From Rossellomorea sp. y25 (lineage in GTDB: Bacteria; Bacillota; Bacilli; Bacillales; Bacillaceae_B): a DNA stretch of 64,000 bases. Each line of letters starts with the position of its first letter. Position 1 is the first letter of the stretch. Below the pieces are notes generated by a model. That model ran no database searches. It saw only the letters and a program-made list of their open reading frames with translations, and was not told the origin of the DNA. The stretch is from positions 868,001 to 932,000 of the forward strand of contig NZ_CP145886.1 of NCBI RefSeq assembly GCF_038049935.1. The letters run 5' to 3'. Position numbers and translations under genes: made by a program. Below, in pieces: positions 17,249 to 25,362 of the stretch.

Positions 17249-18079
17249 ATGAAACATAAAGAGACTTATCGTGTAATAGGTATCATCGCAATGTTGTTCG
17301 GGATCGCGCTGTTGTACTTGATGAATGAGAAGCAGCCGATCAAGGTCGCTGTACTGGACAGCGGAATAAATAAAGACCATCCGGCATTGAAAGGAAAGAT
17401 CCATCAATCATATAATGCCATCCAGCCGGATCAGCCGATTGAAGATCATTATGGTCACGGGACGCCCATTGCTGGCATCATAGCGGCTGAGGATACGGGA
17501 GGCGAAATGAGCGGACTCGCTCAACGGGTGTCTATATATGATGTGAAGGTTTTAGATAAGAAAGGCAACGGGAAGGTATCCGATTTGGTGAGAGGCATCC
17601 ACTGGTGCATCGAAGAGAAAGTAGACATCATCAATATCAGTTCCGGTTTTCAAGTGGATGACCCTTCTCTTAAGAAAGCCGTTGATAAGGCGCTTTCTTC
17701 CGGGATTATCATCATAGCGGCAGCAGGGAATACACTGGGGCAGGAGGCTGACTATCCGGCACGGTATGAGGGGGTATGGTCCATCACATCCGTAAACCCC
17801 AACCTCGTCCGATCTACATTGGCGGCAAGGGGAAAAGTGGATTTTGCCGCAACTGGGACAGAGGTTCTTTCAATTAATAAGGAAGGGGACTTCGAACCTT
17901 TCAGCGGTACCTCCTTCGCCGCAGCCCAAATATCTGGATATACTGCCCGCATACTGGAGCGTGAATCCCGTATGAAGGGAACCAAGGACATTTACAAAAT
18001 GCTGCAAACAGAAGCGATCGATTTAGGCGAAGCAGGACCTGACCAAGACTATGGACATGGTTTGGTTAGAATAAAATAA
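17249..18079 (+). CDS. membrane-anchored subtilisin-like serine peptidase (S8)
   Basis: A 276-residue subtilase. An uncleaved-looking N-terminal membrane helix (residues 9-25) is followed directly by the catalytic domain: Asp37 in VAVLDSG, His70 in HYGHGTPIAG, the oxyanion Asn in AAAGN, and the Ser in FSGTSFAAAQISG. There is no room for a propeptide, which is unusual for exported subtilases. The domain probably faces outside. The downstream gene for a secreted putative toxin begins within 14 bases, so the peptidase may process or release it. The ribosome site is modest (AAAGG). Confidence 0.88.
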   Translation: MKHKETYRVIGIIAMLFGIALLYLMNEKQPIKVAVLDSGINKDHPALKGKIHQSYNAIQPDQPIEDHYGHGTPIAGIIAAEDTGGEMSGLAQRVSIYDVKVLDKKGNGKVSDLVRGIHWCIEEKVDIINISSGFQVDDPSLKKAVDKALSSGIIIIAAAGNTLGQEADYPARYEGVWSITSVNPNLVRSTLAARGKVDFAATGTEVLSINKEGDFEPFSGTSFAAAQISGYTARILERESRMKGTKDIYKMLQTEAIDLGEAGPDQDYGHGLVRIK

Positions 18080-18092
18080 AGAGGTGCGCTCA

Positions 18093-18896
18093 TTGAAAAA
18101 ACTACTAGTAAAAAGTTTGATTATCACATTGTTGTTCTCCATCCTCCCACAAGGCAGTTTGGCCGCAACAGAGGATAACGCTCCACCACAAGGAATCGAT
18201 TTAGAACAAGCTGAAAGGTCACTTAGTGAGGAACATGATGTCGACCTCTCAGAACAGGTGAAAGTAGAGCTTAAAGAAGACAGTGACGAGAAACTTGTCT
18301 TAGATATGAAAGTGGATGAAGAAGATCTTAAAGTGGATACTGAACTGACCATGGACCTTGAGAGCCAGGATGCCGTGATCACAGGCAACATTGTGGATGA
18401 ATCAGGGAAGGAATACCATGAGTCCTATCATGTTGTCTTCCACGAAGTAGACGATGAGATCCTGATCGCTACCCTGATTGATACCGAAACAGGCGAAGAG
18501 TACGAGATCAACTCTACTACTCTACAAGCTTCGGTTATTCCCATTATCGTCGGTGTTGTATTACGACTCGGTATCAAGTATGCTATTAAAAAGTTTGGAA
18601 AAACAGCCGTAAAGAATGCTTTGAAACAAAGCCTGAAGAAAAAATGGAGTGCAGACGATCTAAAATCACTTCCAAAAGCAGATCAAAATGACATCAAAAA
18701 AATGTACGGCACGGCGTCCGATGCCTGGGATTTCTTCAGTGCCCAAGTCTCCAGTCATAGGGAAGTTTCACCTGGAGTATTTGTCGGAAAAGACAAGAAC
18801 GGGGTCACCTTTACATATAGGAAATCTTCTAAATCAGGGCCTCCTACCATCGATATAAACGGAATAAAAGGCGTTAGAAAAATAAAGTTTCTTTAG
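18093..18896 (+). CDS. SAR2788-type secreted putative toxin
   Basis: About 267 residues. A signal peptide (MKKLLVKSLIITLLFSILPQ, likely cut after SLA) is followed by an acidic beta-rich region (about 25-130). A hydrophobic/basic segment (IIVGVVLRLGIKYAIKKFGKTAVKNAL) comes next, then a C-terminal module, SSHREVSPGVFVGKDKNGVTFTYRKSSKSGPP to the end. This layout matches proteins annotated as the SAR2788 family of putative toxins. The C-terminal tail resembles small RNase-like polymorphic toxin tips, which is inference only. The TTG start at 18093 fits AGAGGTG seven bases upstream; a GTG at 18084 is the alternative. Confidence 0.7.
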   Translation: MKKLLVKSLIITLLFSILPQGSLAATEDNAPPQGIDLEQAERSLSEEHDVDLSEQVKVELKEDSDEKLVLDMKVDEEDLKVDTELTMDLESQDAVITGNIVDESGKEYHESYHVVFHEVDDEILIATLIDTETGEEYEINSTTLQASVIPIIVGVVLRLGIKYAIKKFGKTAVKNALKQSLKKKWSADDLKSLPKADQNDIKKMYGTASDAWDFFSAQVSSHREVSPGVFVGKDKNGVTFTYRKSSKSGPPTIDINGIKGVRKIKFL

Positions 18897-18912
18897 GGAA
18901 AGAGGGAAAAAA

Positions 18913-19467
18913 GTGGAGAGATTTCAAAAAGCAGAGGACATTTCCCGGTTAAAGGAAGCATTCCATAGAGTATTTAAGAAATCGGATCCATTTGGAGATC
19001 CATTTCAAGAAACCCTCAACGAAAGGGTGCTGATCTTCCCAACTAACGGATATTATCTTCAGGAAAATCAGTTCCATGCTCTGATGAAAACCATGGAACA
19101 GGTTGGACATGGGAACTTTTACGTGTCGGAGTCGGAAGGAGATTCTTTTAATCTTTCACAGGACTTTTTCTCGGAGCTGGCACCGCACCACTGGGGCGCC
19201 GAGAATACCATTGCCTACGAAGACTATCAAGCCATTCCTCTTGTGGTCGAGAATTCCCTCTATTCGCCACATGGAGAATGGGGCTTGCAAGTCTCTCATG
19301 AAGATCACGCAATCCTTGCAGGGACTTCAACATTCATTGATGCCTTTAAAGAAGCATATCCTGAATGGAAAGAGGACACAGAAAAATTCCTTCAACATTG
19401 GGTAGGTGTAAATAAGGAATACTCTACAGATATTTCGTGGATTCACGATTTTTTAAAACCATTTTAA
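18913..19467 (+). CDS. putative immunity protein for the adjacent toxin
   Basis: A 184-residue acidic, soluble protein without signal peptide, starting at GTG 18913 only 16 bases after the toxin gene. It has many aromatic and acidic residues (HHWGAENTIAYEDYQ; AYPEWKEDTEKFLQHWVGV). I do not recognise the family. Its position directly after a secreted toxin, its acidity against the basic toxin tip and a terminator right after it make immunity the best reading. Confidence 0.5.
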   Translation: MERFQKAEDISRLKEAFHRVFKKSDPFGDPFQETLNERVLIFPTNGYYLQENQFHALMKTMEQVGHGNFYVSESEGDSFNLSQDFFSELAPHHWGAENTIAYEDYQAIPLVVENSLYSPHGEWGLQVSHEDHAILAGTSTFIDAFKEAYPEWKEDTEKFLQHWVGVNKEYSTDISWIHDFLKPF

Positions 19468-19475
19468 GCATCATT

Positions 19476-19508
19476 AAAACCGGCCAAGTTTGTTCTGGCT
19501 GGTTTTGC
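19476..19508 (+). terminator. terminator of the subtilase-toxin-immunity operon
   Basis: AAAACCGGCCA (19476-19486) pairs with TGGCTGGTTTT (19496-19506) with one G-T pair. Confidence 0.75.
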
Positions 19509-19620
19509 TGCTTTGTTTTCGTGAAAGCGAACGAAAACCCTTCCCGTGATTCTACGAACTATGTAGGCCTCTGTTTATTATCCACCCACGTATTACAACT
19601 TAAAGCAAGGCTTACTTTTA

Positions 19621-19782
19621 TTACGTGTCTCCTCTTTTATAATTTATGATAAATATGGTGGACAGACTTGTAATGGTCATCAGGCCCATTTGAAAAGGGC
19701 TTGGTTTAACATTTATAAGTATGATAGTTAACGATATCACAAAGAAAGAAATACCGTAGACTAATCGTTTTCTTAAACTCAT
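19621..19782 (-). CDS. 53-residue small membrane protein
   Basis: ATG at 19782 has CAGGAGGT upstream. The product begins MSLRKRLVYGISFFVISLTI and has two hydrophobic segments (residues 8-24 and 32-47) with basic ends, so a two-helix membrane peptide is expected. I do not recognise a family. It faces the toxin-immunity operon and sits between that operon and the two-component system. Confidence 0.65.
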   Translation of the reverse strand: MSLRKRLVYGISFFVISLTIILINVKPSPFQMGLMTITSLSTIFIINYKRGDT

Positions 19783-19879
19783 TTCCATACCTCCTGACTG
19801 ATATAGAACATTGGTTTATTCATATTTCTTACCCGCAAGGTCGTGCCTGGTTTGATATTTGATAGATTTTCATCTTATC

Positions 19880-20317
19880 TTAACGCTTCGTAATAATTTC
19901 TTTCGCCAGTCTATTATCAGGATCTAATTCAAGCATCCTTCTCGCCGTATCATACGCTTCCTCTTCACTGACTACTTTATCGGGGATATGATGCAAGAAT
20001 AACAGATTGGATAAATACCTGATATCTTGTCGGTCTGTTAATTCCACACATCGCCTTGCATGATAAAGGGCAGCGTAATAAGCACCGTCCAGGTAACTTA
20101 GTGGAATCGCCATCAATCTAAACGCCATTTCATGTAACTCAACGTTTTCCTCTTCGACTAGTAAACTCATGATGAATGCGTAATTCGTTATACTTGAATC
20201 CTTGAAGGCGTTTTCCATCAGTTCTTCATCAAGTTCTGAATAGGAAAGTTCATTCATCATTTCTTTTGCCTCTACAAAGTGTCCTTTTATGATGAACTCA
20301 TTTAATTTGTTTGTCAT
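19880..20317 (-). CDS. helical TPR-like protein of unknown function
   Basis: About 145 residues, all alpha-helical in pattern. Helix pairs such as GHFVEAKEMMNELSYSELDEELMENAF and EEEAYDTARRMLELDPDNRLAKEIITK resemble tetratricopeptide repeats. It is acidic and soluble, with no signal. Start ATG 20317 has GGTGGG eight bases upstream; ATG 20323 is too close to it. Divergent from the response regulator gene across the CTTAA-box region. Function unknown. Confidence 0.65.
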   Translation of the reverse strand: MTNKLNEFIIKGHFVEAKEMMNELSYSELDEELMENAFKDSSITNYAFIMSLLVEEENVELHEMAFRLMAIPLSYLDGAYYAALYHARRCVELTDRQDIRYLSNLLFLHHIPDKVVSEEEAYDTARRMLELDPDNRLAKEIITKR

Positions 20318-20400
20318 GTTCATTACCCACCAAACTACTTTTTTTAAAATGGCCGGTCATATATTTGAAGGACCATTAACTAATTTATTGTACACAACTT

Positions 20401-20474
20401 CCTTAACTCCAACCTTAAAGCAACCTTAAATTAACCATAAATCTCAAAAACCCTTGTAACTTTCATGATAAAAT
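20401..20474 (+). promoter_or_regulatory. response-regulator promoter with four CCTTAA-type boxes
   Basis: CCTTAA occurs at 20401, 20413 and 20424, and CCATAA at 20435, in steps of 12, 11 and 11 bases, the period expected for tandem binding of an OmpR-type regulator. A TAAAAT -10 lies at 20469-20474 without a good -35. The core CTTAAAGCAACCTTAA is nearly identical to the boxes before the subtilase gene, which suggests autoregulation plus control of that operon. Confidence 0.6.
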
Positions 20475-20513
20475 AGGATGGAAATTTGATTTTACAAGAC
20501 TGGGAGTAACGGT

Positions 20514-21209
20514 ATGGCAGAGTTAATTTATATAGCGGAAGATGATGTGGATATTAACCGATTGATCAGCCTTCATTTGCGGAATGAGGGGTATCAGGTG
20601 GAGCAGGCGTATGATGGAGAAGCAGTGATCCGGAAATGCAGGGAGAAGCGGCCGAGCCTTCTGATCCTGGACCTGATGATGCCGAAATTGGGCGGGTTTC
20701 AGGTGATCAAGGAAGTTCGGAAGTGGTGCAAGGCTCCGATCATGCTGCTGACAGCGAGGGCGGATGATGCAGACAAAGTTCTGGGATTTGGGCTGGGGGC
20801 AGATGATTATGTCGTGAAGCCCTTCAGCATGGTTGAGCTTGTATCAAGGGTGAACGCGCAGATCCGGCGGTATACGGATTATAGTGTGGTGGAGGAAGAA
20901 GGGGTCATTCGCAACGGATCGCTCGAATATGATCCTATCAATCAAACGGTGACCAAGGATGGGGAGCGGCTTCTGTTGACCCCGAAGGAGACAATGCTCT
21001 TATCCATCTTCATGAAGAATGTGAACCGGCTGTATTCGAAGGCCCAGCTGTATGAGCTTGTATGGAACACGGACTACATCGGTGACAGCAATACGATCAT
21101 GGTCCATATCAGTCGGATCAGAGAACAAATCGAAGCAGATCCTAAATCCCCGACGTACATCACGACGGTGAAAGGGCTCGGTTATCGGATGGAGAATCAT
21201 GAAGACTAA
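20514..21209 (+). CDS. OmpR-family response regulator
   Basis: A 231-residue regulator. The receiver domain (residues 1-115) has the acidic pair E9/D10/D11, phospho-acceptor Asp53 in LLILDLMMP, the Thr in LLTARADD and the Lys in YVVKPFS. The winged-helix DNA-binding domain (about 130-228) ends GDSNTIMVHISRIREQIEADP and TVKGLGYRME. Start ATG 20514 follows GGGAGTAA. It overlaps the kinase gene by 11 bases. Confidence 0.93.
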   Translation: MAELIYIAEDDVDINRLISLHLRNEGYQVEQAYDGEAVIRKCREKRPSLLILDLMMPKLGGFQVIKEVRKWCKAPIMLLTARADDADKVLGFGLGADDYVVKPFSMVELVSRVNAQIRRYTDYSVVEEEGVIRNGSLEYDPINQTVTKDGERLLLTPKETMLLSIFMKNVNRLYSKAQLYELVWNTDYIGDSNTIMVHISRIREQIEADPKSPTYITTVKGLGYRMENHED

Positions 21210-22587
21210 TCCGATCCTCCTTAAAAAATCCATTTCCATCACCAAGCAGTTTTTTATCAACTATGCTTTATTGTTCATCATTCTACTCGGAGTGGGGACG
21301 TTCACCCTGGTGGCAAACTTTGTATATGTCGAGACCGTGTATGAGGATTTGGATCAGGAATTCCTTAAAGGGACGTATGAAGATGCGAAGAAATCTGGGA
21401 TGAAAGCGGCATTCAAGAAGAATGAGCTGCCGGATCATGCGTACCTTGAAATCGTCAGTACCGATTATAAAGTGACCGATCAATTCAATAGTCCTCACAA
21501 GATCGGGTTTACCTATGGATTGAATGAATTTCTGAAGAACACCGATACGTACGATACGGATTTATACATACCTGAAAACGGTGAAGAGTATCTATTGCTC
21601 TATTTCCCCGCAGATGACTATTTCCAATTGGATGATGTGTTCTTCTTCACCATCTTCTTCTTCATCGTGTGCTTGATCGTCATCCTGTACTGGTACGTGA
21701 AAAGAACATCCGTCCAGCTCATTCAGCCGATCCAAAAGCTTCTGAAGGGGATCGATTCGATTTCAGCAGGAAACTATGGAGAAAAAATCGAGTTCGAGGC
21801 GAATCAGGAATTGAACCAGTTGAAGAATAACATCAACCTAATGGCACAGACGATTGGCACGGAAATCGCCTTAAAGGAAAGGTCCGAAAGCCTGAGAAAA
21901 CAGCTCATCCTGGATATCTCCCATGATCTGAAAACCCCACTTACCAATATACAGGGATACGCTGAAACGTTGACCAGCCTGACGAATATGAGTCGTTCTG
22001 ATCAGAAGAGATATACCGATATCATCGTGTCCAACAGCAAGAGAGCAAATCGGCTCATCCATGACCTGTTCGACTTGTCCCATTTGGAAATAGAGTGTGA
22101 TTCGGTTTCCCTTAAGGAAAAGGATATGGCCGAATGGCTCCGTACCATGCTGTCTTCTTTTGTAGTAGAGTTCGAAGAAAAAGGGATGGAGTATCACCTG
22201 GATATTACCGAGGATCCCCTGAGGGTAAGGTTCGATCGATCCAAGCTTGAGCGTGCGATTACGAACATTCTCCATAATGGGATGGCGTACAGTGATGGCT
22301 ATCTGTCCATTTCACTCAAGCAGCAGGAGAACCAGGCCGTGATGACGATCGAAGACAAAGGGATAGGGATCCCCGCCGACTACCACGAAAGGATCTTCGA
22401 GCCGTTTGTGAGGATGGACGAATCCCGGAATGGCGAGACAGGGGGAACGGGACTGGGACTTTCCATTGCGAAGAAAATCATCGAGCAAAGTGGTGGGACC
22501 ATTGAGTTGGATGGGAGTTATGAGGACGGTTGCCGGTTTGTGGTGAGGTTTGCGGGTCTTGAGGACGGTTCTGTCGCTGCGGGCTGA
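21199..22587 (+). CDS. sensor histidine kinase
   Basis: A 462-residue membrane kinase. TM1 (about residues 17-37), an extracytoplasmic sensor region of ~110 residues and TM2 (about 150-172) are followed by HAMP. Next come HisKA with the phospho-His in LDISHDLKTPLTNIQGY, and an HATPase domain with the N box (LERAITNILHNGMAY), DKGIGIPADY and GGTGLGLSIAKKIIEQSGG. It partners the preceding regulator. The acidic sensor loop suggests a cationic or envelope signal, but that is a guess. Confidence 0.92.
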   Translation: MKTNPILLKKSISITKQFFINYALLFIILLGVGTFTLVANFVYVETVYEDLDQEFLKGTYEDAKKSGMKAAFKKNELPDHAYLEIVSTDYKVTDQFNSPHKIGFTYGLNEFLKNTDTYDTDLYIPENGEEYLLLYFPADDYFQLDDVFFFTIFFFIVCLIVILYWYVKRTSVQLIQPIQKLLKGIDSISAGNYGEKIEFEANQELNQLKNNINLMAQTIGTEIALKERSESLRKQLILDISHDLKTPLTNIQGYAETLTSLTNMSRSDQKRYTDIIVSNSKRANRLIHDLFDLSHLEIECDSVSLKEKDMAEWLRTMLSSFVVEFEEKGMEYHLDITEDPLRVRFDRSKLERAITNILHNGMAYSDGYLSISLKQQENQAVMTIEDKGIGIPADYHERIFEPFVRMDESRNGETGGTGLGLSIAKKIIEQSGGTIELDGSYEDGCRFVVRFAGLEDGSVAAG

Positions 22588-22591
22588 CTTG

Positions 22592-22622
22592 AAAAGGAGC
22601 ATGAGGACCGTCCCCGTGCTTT
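22592..22622. repeat. partial G-rich AGGACCGTCCCC repeat
   Basis: AAAAGGAGCATGAGGACCGTCCCCGTGCTTT is the right-hand part of the GGTTCT/AGAACC intergenic repeat, just after the kinase gene. Confidence 0.5.
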
Positions 22623-22694
22623 CCCATGACAAGGAATAATCATTTTATTATCGTAATAAAAAAACGAATACGATTCTCACATTCGTATAATTCT

Positions 22695-22762
22695 AGGGAC
22701 ACGGGGACAGGTACCTTGTCCCACTATTGAATAAGAGCCAACGTACCTATCCCTGCGGCTCC
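22695..22762. repeat. GGGGACAGGT/ACCTGTCCCC-type hairpin repeat
   Basis: GGGGACAGGTACCTTGTCCC is followed after ~20 bases by AGAGCCAACGTACCTATCCC. Close relatives lie at 30012, 34536, 42920 and 58618, always between genes. Here it reaches into the ArsR upstream region. Confidence 0.65.
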
Positions 22763-22778
22763 TTTCAAAATTTTTCTA

Positions 22779-22816
22779 AATATTCCTTGATAGGAATATT
22801 CCTTTCGGAGTATATT
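22779..22816 (+). promoter_or_regulatory. ArsR promoter and operator
   Basis: The inverted repeat AATATTCC (22779-22786) / GGAATATT (22793-22800) encloses TTGATA, which fits as a -35. TATATT at 22811-22816 fits the -10 after 18 bases. The start codon at 22823 lies only seven bases on, so the transcript may be nearly leaderless. Autorepression by the ArsR protein is inferred. Confidence 0.45.
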
Positions 22817-22822
22817 AGGGAT

Positions 22823-23149
22823 ATGAAAACCATATTACATGCTCTCGCCGAGCCAAATCGCCTGCTTATAGTTGAACTTCTGCGTGATGGACCCCTTACA
22901 GTGGGGGAAATCACTGACAAACTACGAATGAACCAGCCGCAAGTTTCTAAGCATCTCAGAGTATTGAATCAGTCAGGTCTCGTCGAAGTCCAGCCAATTG
23001 CCAATCGACGTTACTACAAGCTAAGGCCTGAGCCTTTTAAAGAGTTGGATACGTGGGTGGATTCTTATCAACACCTATGGAACGAGCGATTTAATCGTTT
23101 GGATGAGTACCTGCAAGAAGTAAAACGAAAGGGAGTGGATGAAGATTAA
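22823..23149 (+). CDS. ArsR-family regulator
   Basis: A 108-residue winged-helix repressor. Its recognition region is LTVGEITDKLRMNQPQVSKHLRVLNQSGLVEV and its wing is NRRYYKLRP. The Cys metal-binding motif of ArsR/SmtB sensors (ELCVCDL) is absent, so it belongs to the group that pairs with SRPBCC (AHSA1-like) proteins, as here. Start ATG 22823 is preferred; a longer frame from 22727 would translate the intergenic repeat. Confidence 0.85.
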   Translation: MKTILHALAEPNRLLIVELLRDGPLTVGEITDKLRMNQPQVSKHLRVLNQSGLVEVQPIANRRYYKLRPEPFKELDTWVDSYQHLWNERFNRLDEYLQEVKRKGVDED

Positions 23150-23338
23150 CCGAAAGTGGGTCAGTCATGTTCATAGGGCCATGTCTAGAGAAGAATGGAA
23201 ACATAGTTAGAAAGGCAGAAGGAGTTAAGGATTCTCTGAAGAATACTACTATCGGTTCCTTTTTTATAGGGCTATTGAGGTTTAAGGGCAACACGTCTTC
23301 ACATATGTACGTTCATTTGAAATGGAGGAGGAAACGAA

Positions 23339-23860
23339 ATGTCCAACAGCAATCAAATGTTTTCCAGAGTGGAGGAAAACCGGGTGCTTGTACTGGAGAG
23401 GGTGTTCGATGCACCGCGTGACCTGGTGTTCAGTATGTTTAAAGAACCTGATCATCTAAAAAATTGGTGGGGACCAAGAGGCTGGGAGTTACCTGTATGC
23501 CACGTGGATTTCCGTCCAGGCGGTGTCTGGCACTACTGCATGAAGTGCGTGGATCAAAGCCAGGGTCAATTCTACGGGATGGAATCTTGGGGGAAAGGTG
23601 TTTACCAAGAAATCATCGAACCGGAAAAGATCGTCTACGTCGATGCTTTCTCGGATGCGGAAGGCCATACGAATGAAGACATGCCATCAACGGAAGTTAC
23701 GCTTGAATTCATCGATATGGGCAGCAAGACGAAGCTGATCAGCCGTTCTGTTTACTCTTCAGAAGACGCCCTTAAGACCGTTATGGACATGGGAATGATA
23801 CAAGGCATCACAGAAACCTGGGATCGCTTGGAAGAAGCTCTTCAGTTGCTAAATAAGTGA
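23339..23860 (+). CDS. SRPBCC/AHSA1-like protein
   Basis: A 173-residue protein of the START/Bet v1-like fold. It opens with RVLVLERVFDAPRDLVFSMFKEPDHLKNWWGPRGW and contains FRPGGVWHYCM and TKLISRSVYSSEDALKTV. Members bind hydrophobic ligands or act as cochaperone-like modules. ArsR/SRPBCC gene pairs are common in Bacillus. Start ATG follows GAGGAGG. The 190 bases before it hold no clear gene. Confidence 0.85.
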   Translation: MSNSNQMFSRVEENRVLVLERVFDAPRDLVFSMFKEPDHLKNWWGPRGWELPVCHVDFRPGGVWHYCMKCVDQSQGQFYGMESWGKGVYQEIIEPEKIVYVDAFSDAEGHTNEDMPSTEVTLEFIDMGSKTKLISRSVYSSEDALKTVMDMGMIQGITETWDRLEEALQLLNK

Positions 23861-23901
23861 AAAATACAGAGTGAATGTATTCTAAAGGAGTGGAGCAATC
23901 A

Positions 23902-24282
23902 ATGATTAATAAGGTCGGTCAAATTATGGTGTACGTTGATAACCAAGATGAGGCAGTACGTTTTTGGACAGAAAAAGTAGGATTTAGCGTAAAGGCTGAG
24001 GAAGATAATGGTCAAGGAATGAGATGGATTGAAGTGGCGCCAACAAAGGAGGCCGAAACAAGCATCATTCTGCACAATAAGGAATTCGTGGCAAAAATGT
24101 CACCTGGAATAAATCTTGGTACCCCTTCTTTAATGTTCTTCACCGATCAATTTGATGAATTATATACCGATTTATCCAACAAGGAGATCAAAGTGGGCGA
24201 AATTGTCAATATGCCTGCCGGCAGGGTATTTAACTTTGCCGATGATGAAGAAAACTACTTTGCCGTCATGGAACAAAAGTAA
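23902..24282 (+). CDS. VOC-family (glyoxalase-like) protein
   Basis: A 126-residue vicinal-oxygen-chelate fold protein. VGQIMVYVDNQDEAVRFWTEKVGFSV is the typical first beta-alpha-beta unit, and the second half ends GRVFNFADDEENYFAVMEQ. Such proteins include glyoxalases and antibiotic-binding proteins; the activity is open. ATG 23902 has AAAGGAG upstream, and the earlier ATG at 23875 would place that site inside the coding region. Likely co-transcribed with the SRPBCC gene. Confidence 0.85.
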   Translation: MINKVGQIMVYVDNQDEAVRFWTEKVGFSVKAEEDNGQGMRWIEVAPTKEAETSIILHNKEFVAKMSPGINLGTPSLMFFTDQFDELYTDLSNKEIKVGEIVNMPAGRVFNFADDEENYFAVMEQK

Positions 24283-24291
24283 GCGGGAAGC

Positions 24292-24352
24292 ATGGGGAGG
24301 GTTCTGCTGGTTCACCCTGACCGAAAAGGAAGCGCGAGAACCGTCACGGTGT
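24292..24352. repeat. GGTTCT/AGAACC hairpin repeat
   Basis: Opens GGGGAGGGTTCTGCTGGTTC, closes GGAAGCGCGAGAACCGTCAC; same family as 12073 and 28083. Confidence 0.6.
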
Positions 24353-24408
24353 TTCTTAAACTGTGGGAACAAACGTACGAACTGAATGATCAATCAATAA
24401 AAAAGAAA

Positions 24409-24446
24409 ACAGCTGGCTTAGAGGGAAGGGCCAGCTGTCTCTTTGT
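24409..24446. terminator. hairpin terminator between convergent genes
   Basis: ACAGCTGGC (24409-24417) pairs with GCCAGCTGT (24430-24438). It has an A-rich left flank and CTCTTT on the right, so it may serve both the VOC gene and the ECF sigma gene. Confidence 0.65.
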
Positions 24447-24495
24447 ATCTGATGGAAACAATGAGAACTGCGATCAAGTGATCTGATGGAGTCTC

Positions 24496-25362
24496 CTATT
24501 GCAAATGTCGTAGTTTATCGGGATTAGCAACCGTGTAAATCGTCTGGATTTGATTGCCGCTGAAGGCAAAGGAGTACACATATTGTAATTGGTCATCAAT
24601 TGTTAAGATCAGTCCTGGTAGACGGTTGACAGATGTATAGTTGATGGTGAACTTACCTGCATACATTTTCATTAGGTTTTGGAGCAATTGAACCACTCTG
24701 AAAGCACCCAGAATTGGGACTTGTGCAGCTTTTACTTTGCCGCCGCCATCCGAGTACATTGCGACATCTTCACTGACAAGTTCCAATAATTGATTTACGT
24801 TTCCATTTAATATGGACTGTACAAACTCTTTTATGGTAGATTCGGCCATTGAAATGGAAGGTTGTTTCTTAGGAGCGTATCCCATGCTTTTCTTCGCACG
24901 GTGAAAAATCTGCCGGCAGTTTGCATTGCTTTTTCCTAGGATTTCAGCGATATCATCATACGAGTATTGAAAAACTTCTCTAAGCAAAAAGACGGCTCGT
25001 TCTATGGCATTTAGTTGTTGTAATAATAGTAGATAGGCGGTAGAGAGGGACTCTTGTTGAAGAAAGGCTTGGGAAGGATCGTTAGTTGAATTCTCAACTT
25101 CAAGCAACGGCTCGGGGAGCCACGGTCCAACGTATACCTCACGTTTCTTGGCGGATGACCGTATTAAATCCAGACAACGATTGGTGACGATCTTACATAG
25201 ATACGCTTTTTTGTTTTCGATTTGATCGCGGTTGGGAAGCTGATTAAAGGTTATAAACGCTTCCTGGACAATATCCTCTGAATCCATCACGCTGCCTAAC
25301 ATACGGTAGGCTAATGAAAAAAGCAAAGGTTGATAGGTTTGATAAAGTCCTTCCATACTCAT
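24496..25362 (-). CDS. ECF41-type RNA polymerase sigma factor with SnoaL-like tail
   Basis: A 288-residue sigma factor. The sigma-2 region (residues 5-75, SLAYRMLGSVMDSEDIVQEAF) and sigma-4 region (110-165, AIERAVFLLREVFQYSYDDIAEILG) are followed by a ~110-residue SnoaL-like extension. Three signatures of the ECF41 group are present: WLPEP in the linker, DGGGK in the extension and NPDKL near the end. In this group the extension, not a separate anti-sigma factor, modulates activity. It overlaps the oxidoreductase gene by an ATGA, so the oxidoreductase is its partner and likely target. Confidence 0.9.
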   Translation of the reverse strand: MSMEGLYQTYQPLLFSLAYRMLGSVMDSEDIVQEAFITFNQLPNRDQIENKKAYLCKIVTNRCLDLIRSSAKKREVYVGPWLPEPLLEVENSTNDPSQAFLQQESLSTAYLLLLQQLNAIERAVFLLREVFQYSYDDIAEILGKSNANCRQIFHRAKKSMGYAPKKQPSISMAESTIKEFVQSILNGNVNQLLELVSEDVAMYSDGGGKVKAAQVPILGAFRVVQLLQNLMKMYAGKFTINYTSVNRLPGLILTIDDQLQYVYSFAFSGNQIQTIYTVANPDKLRHLQ

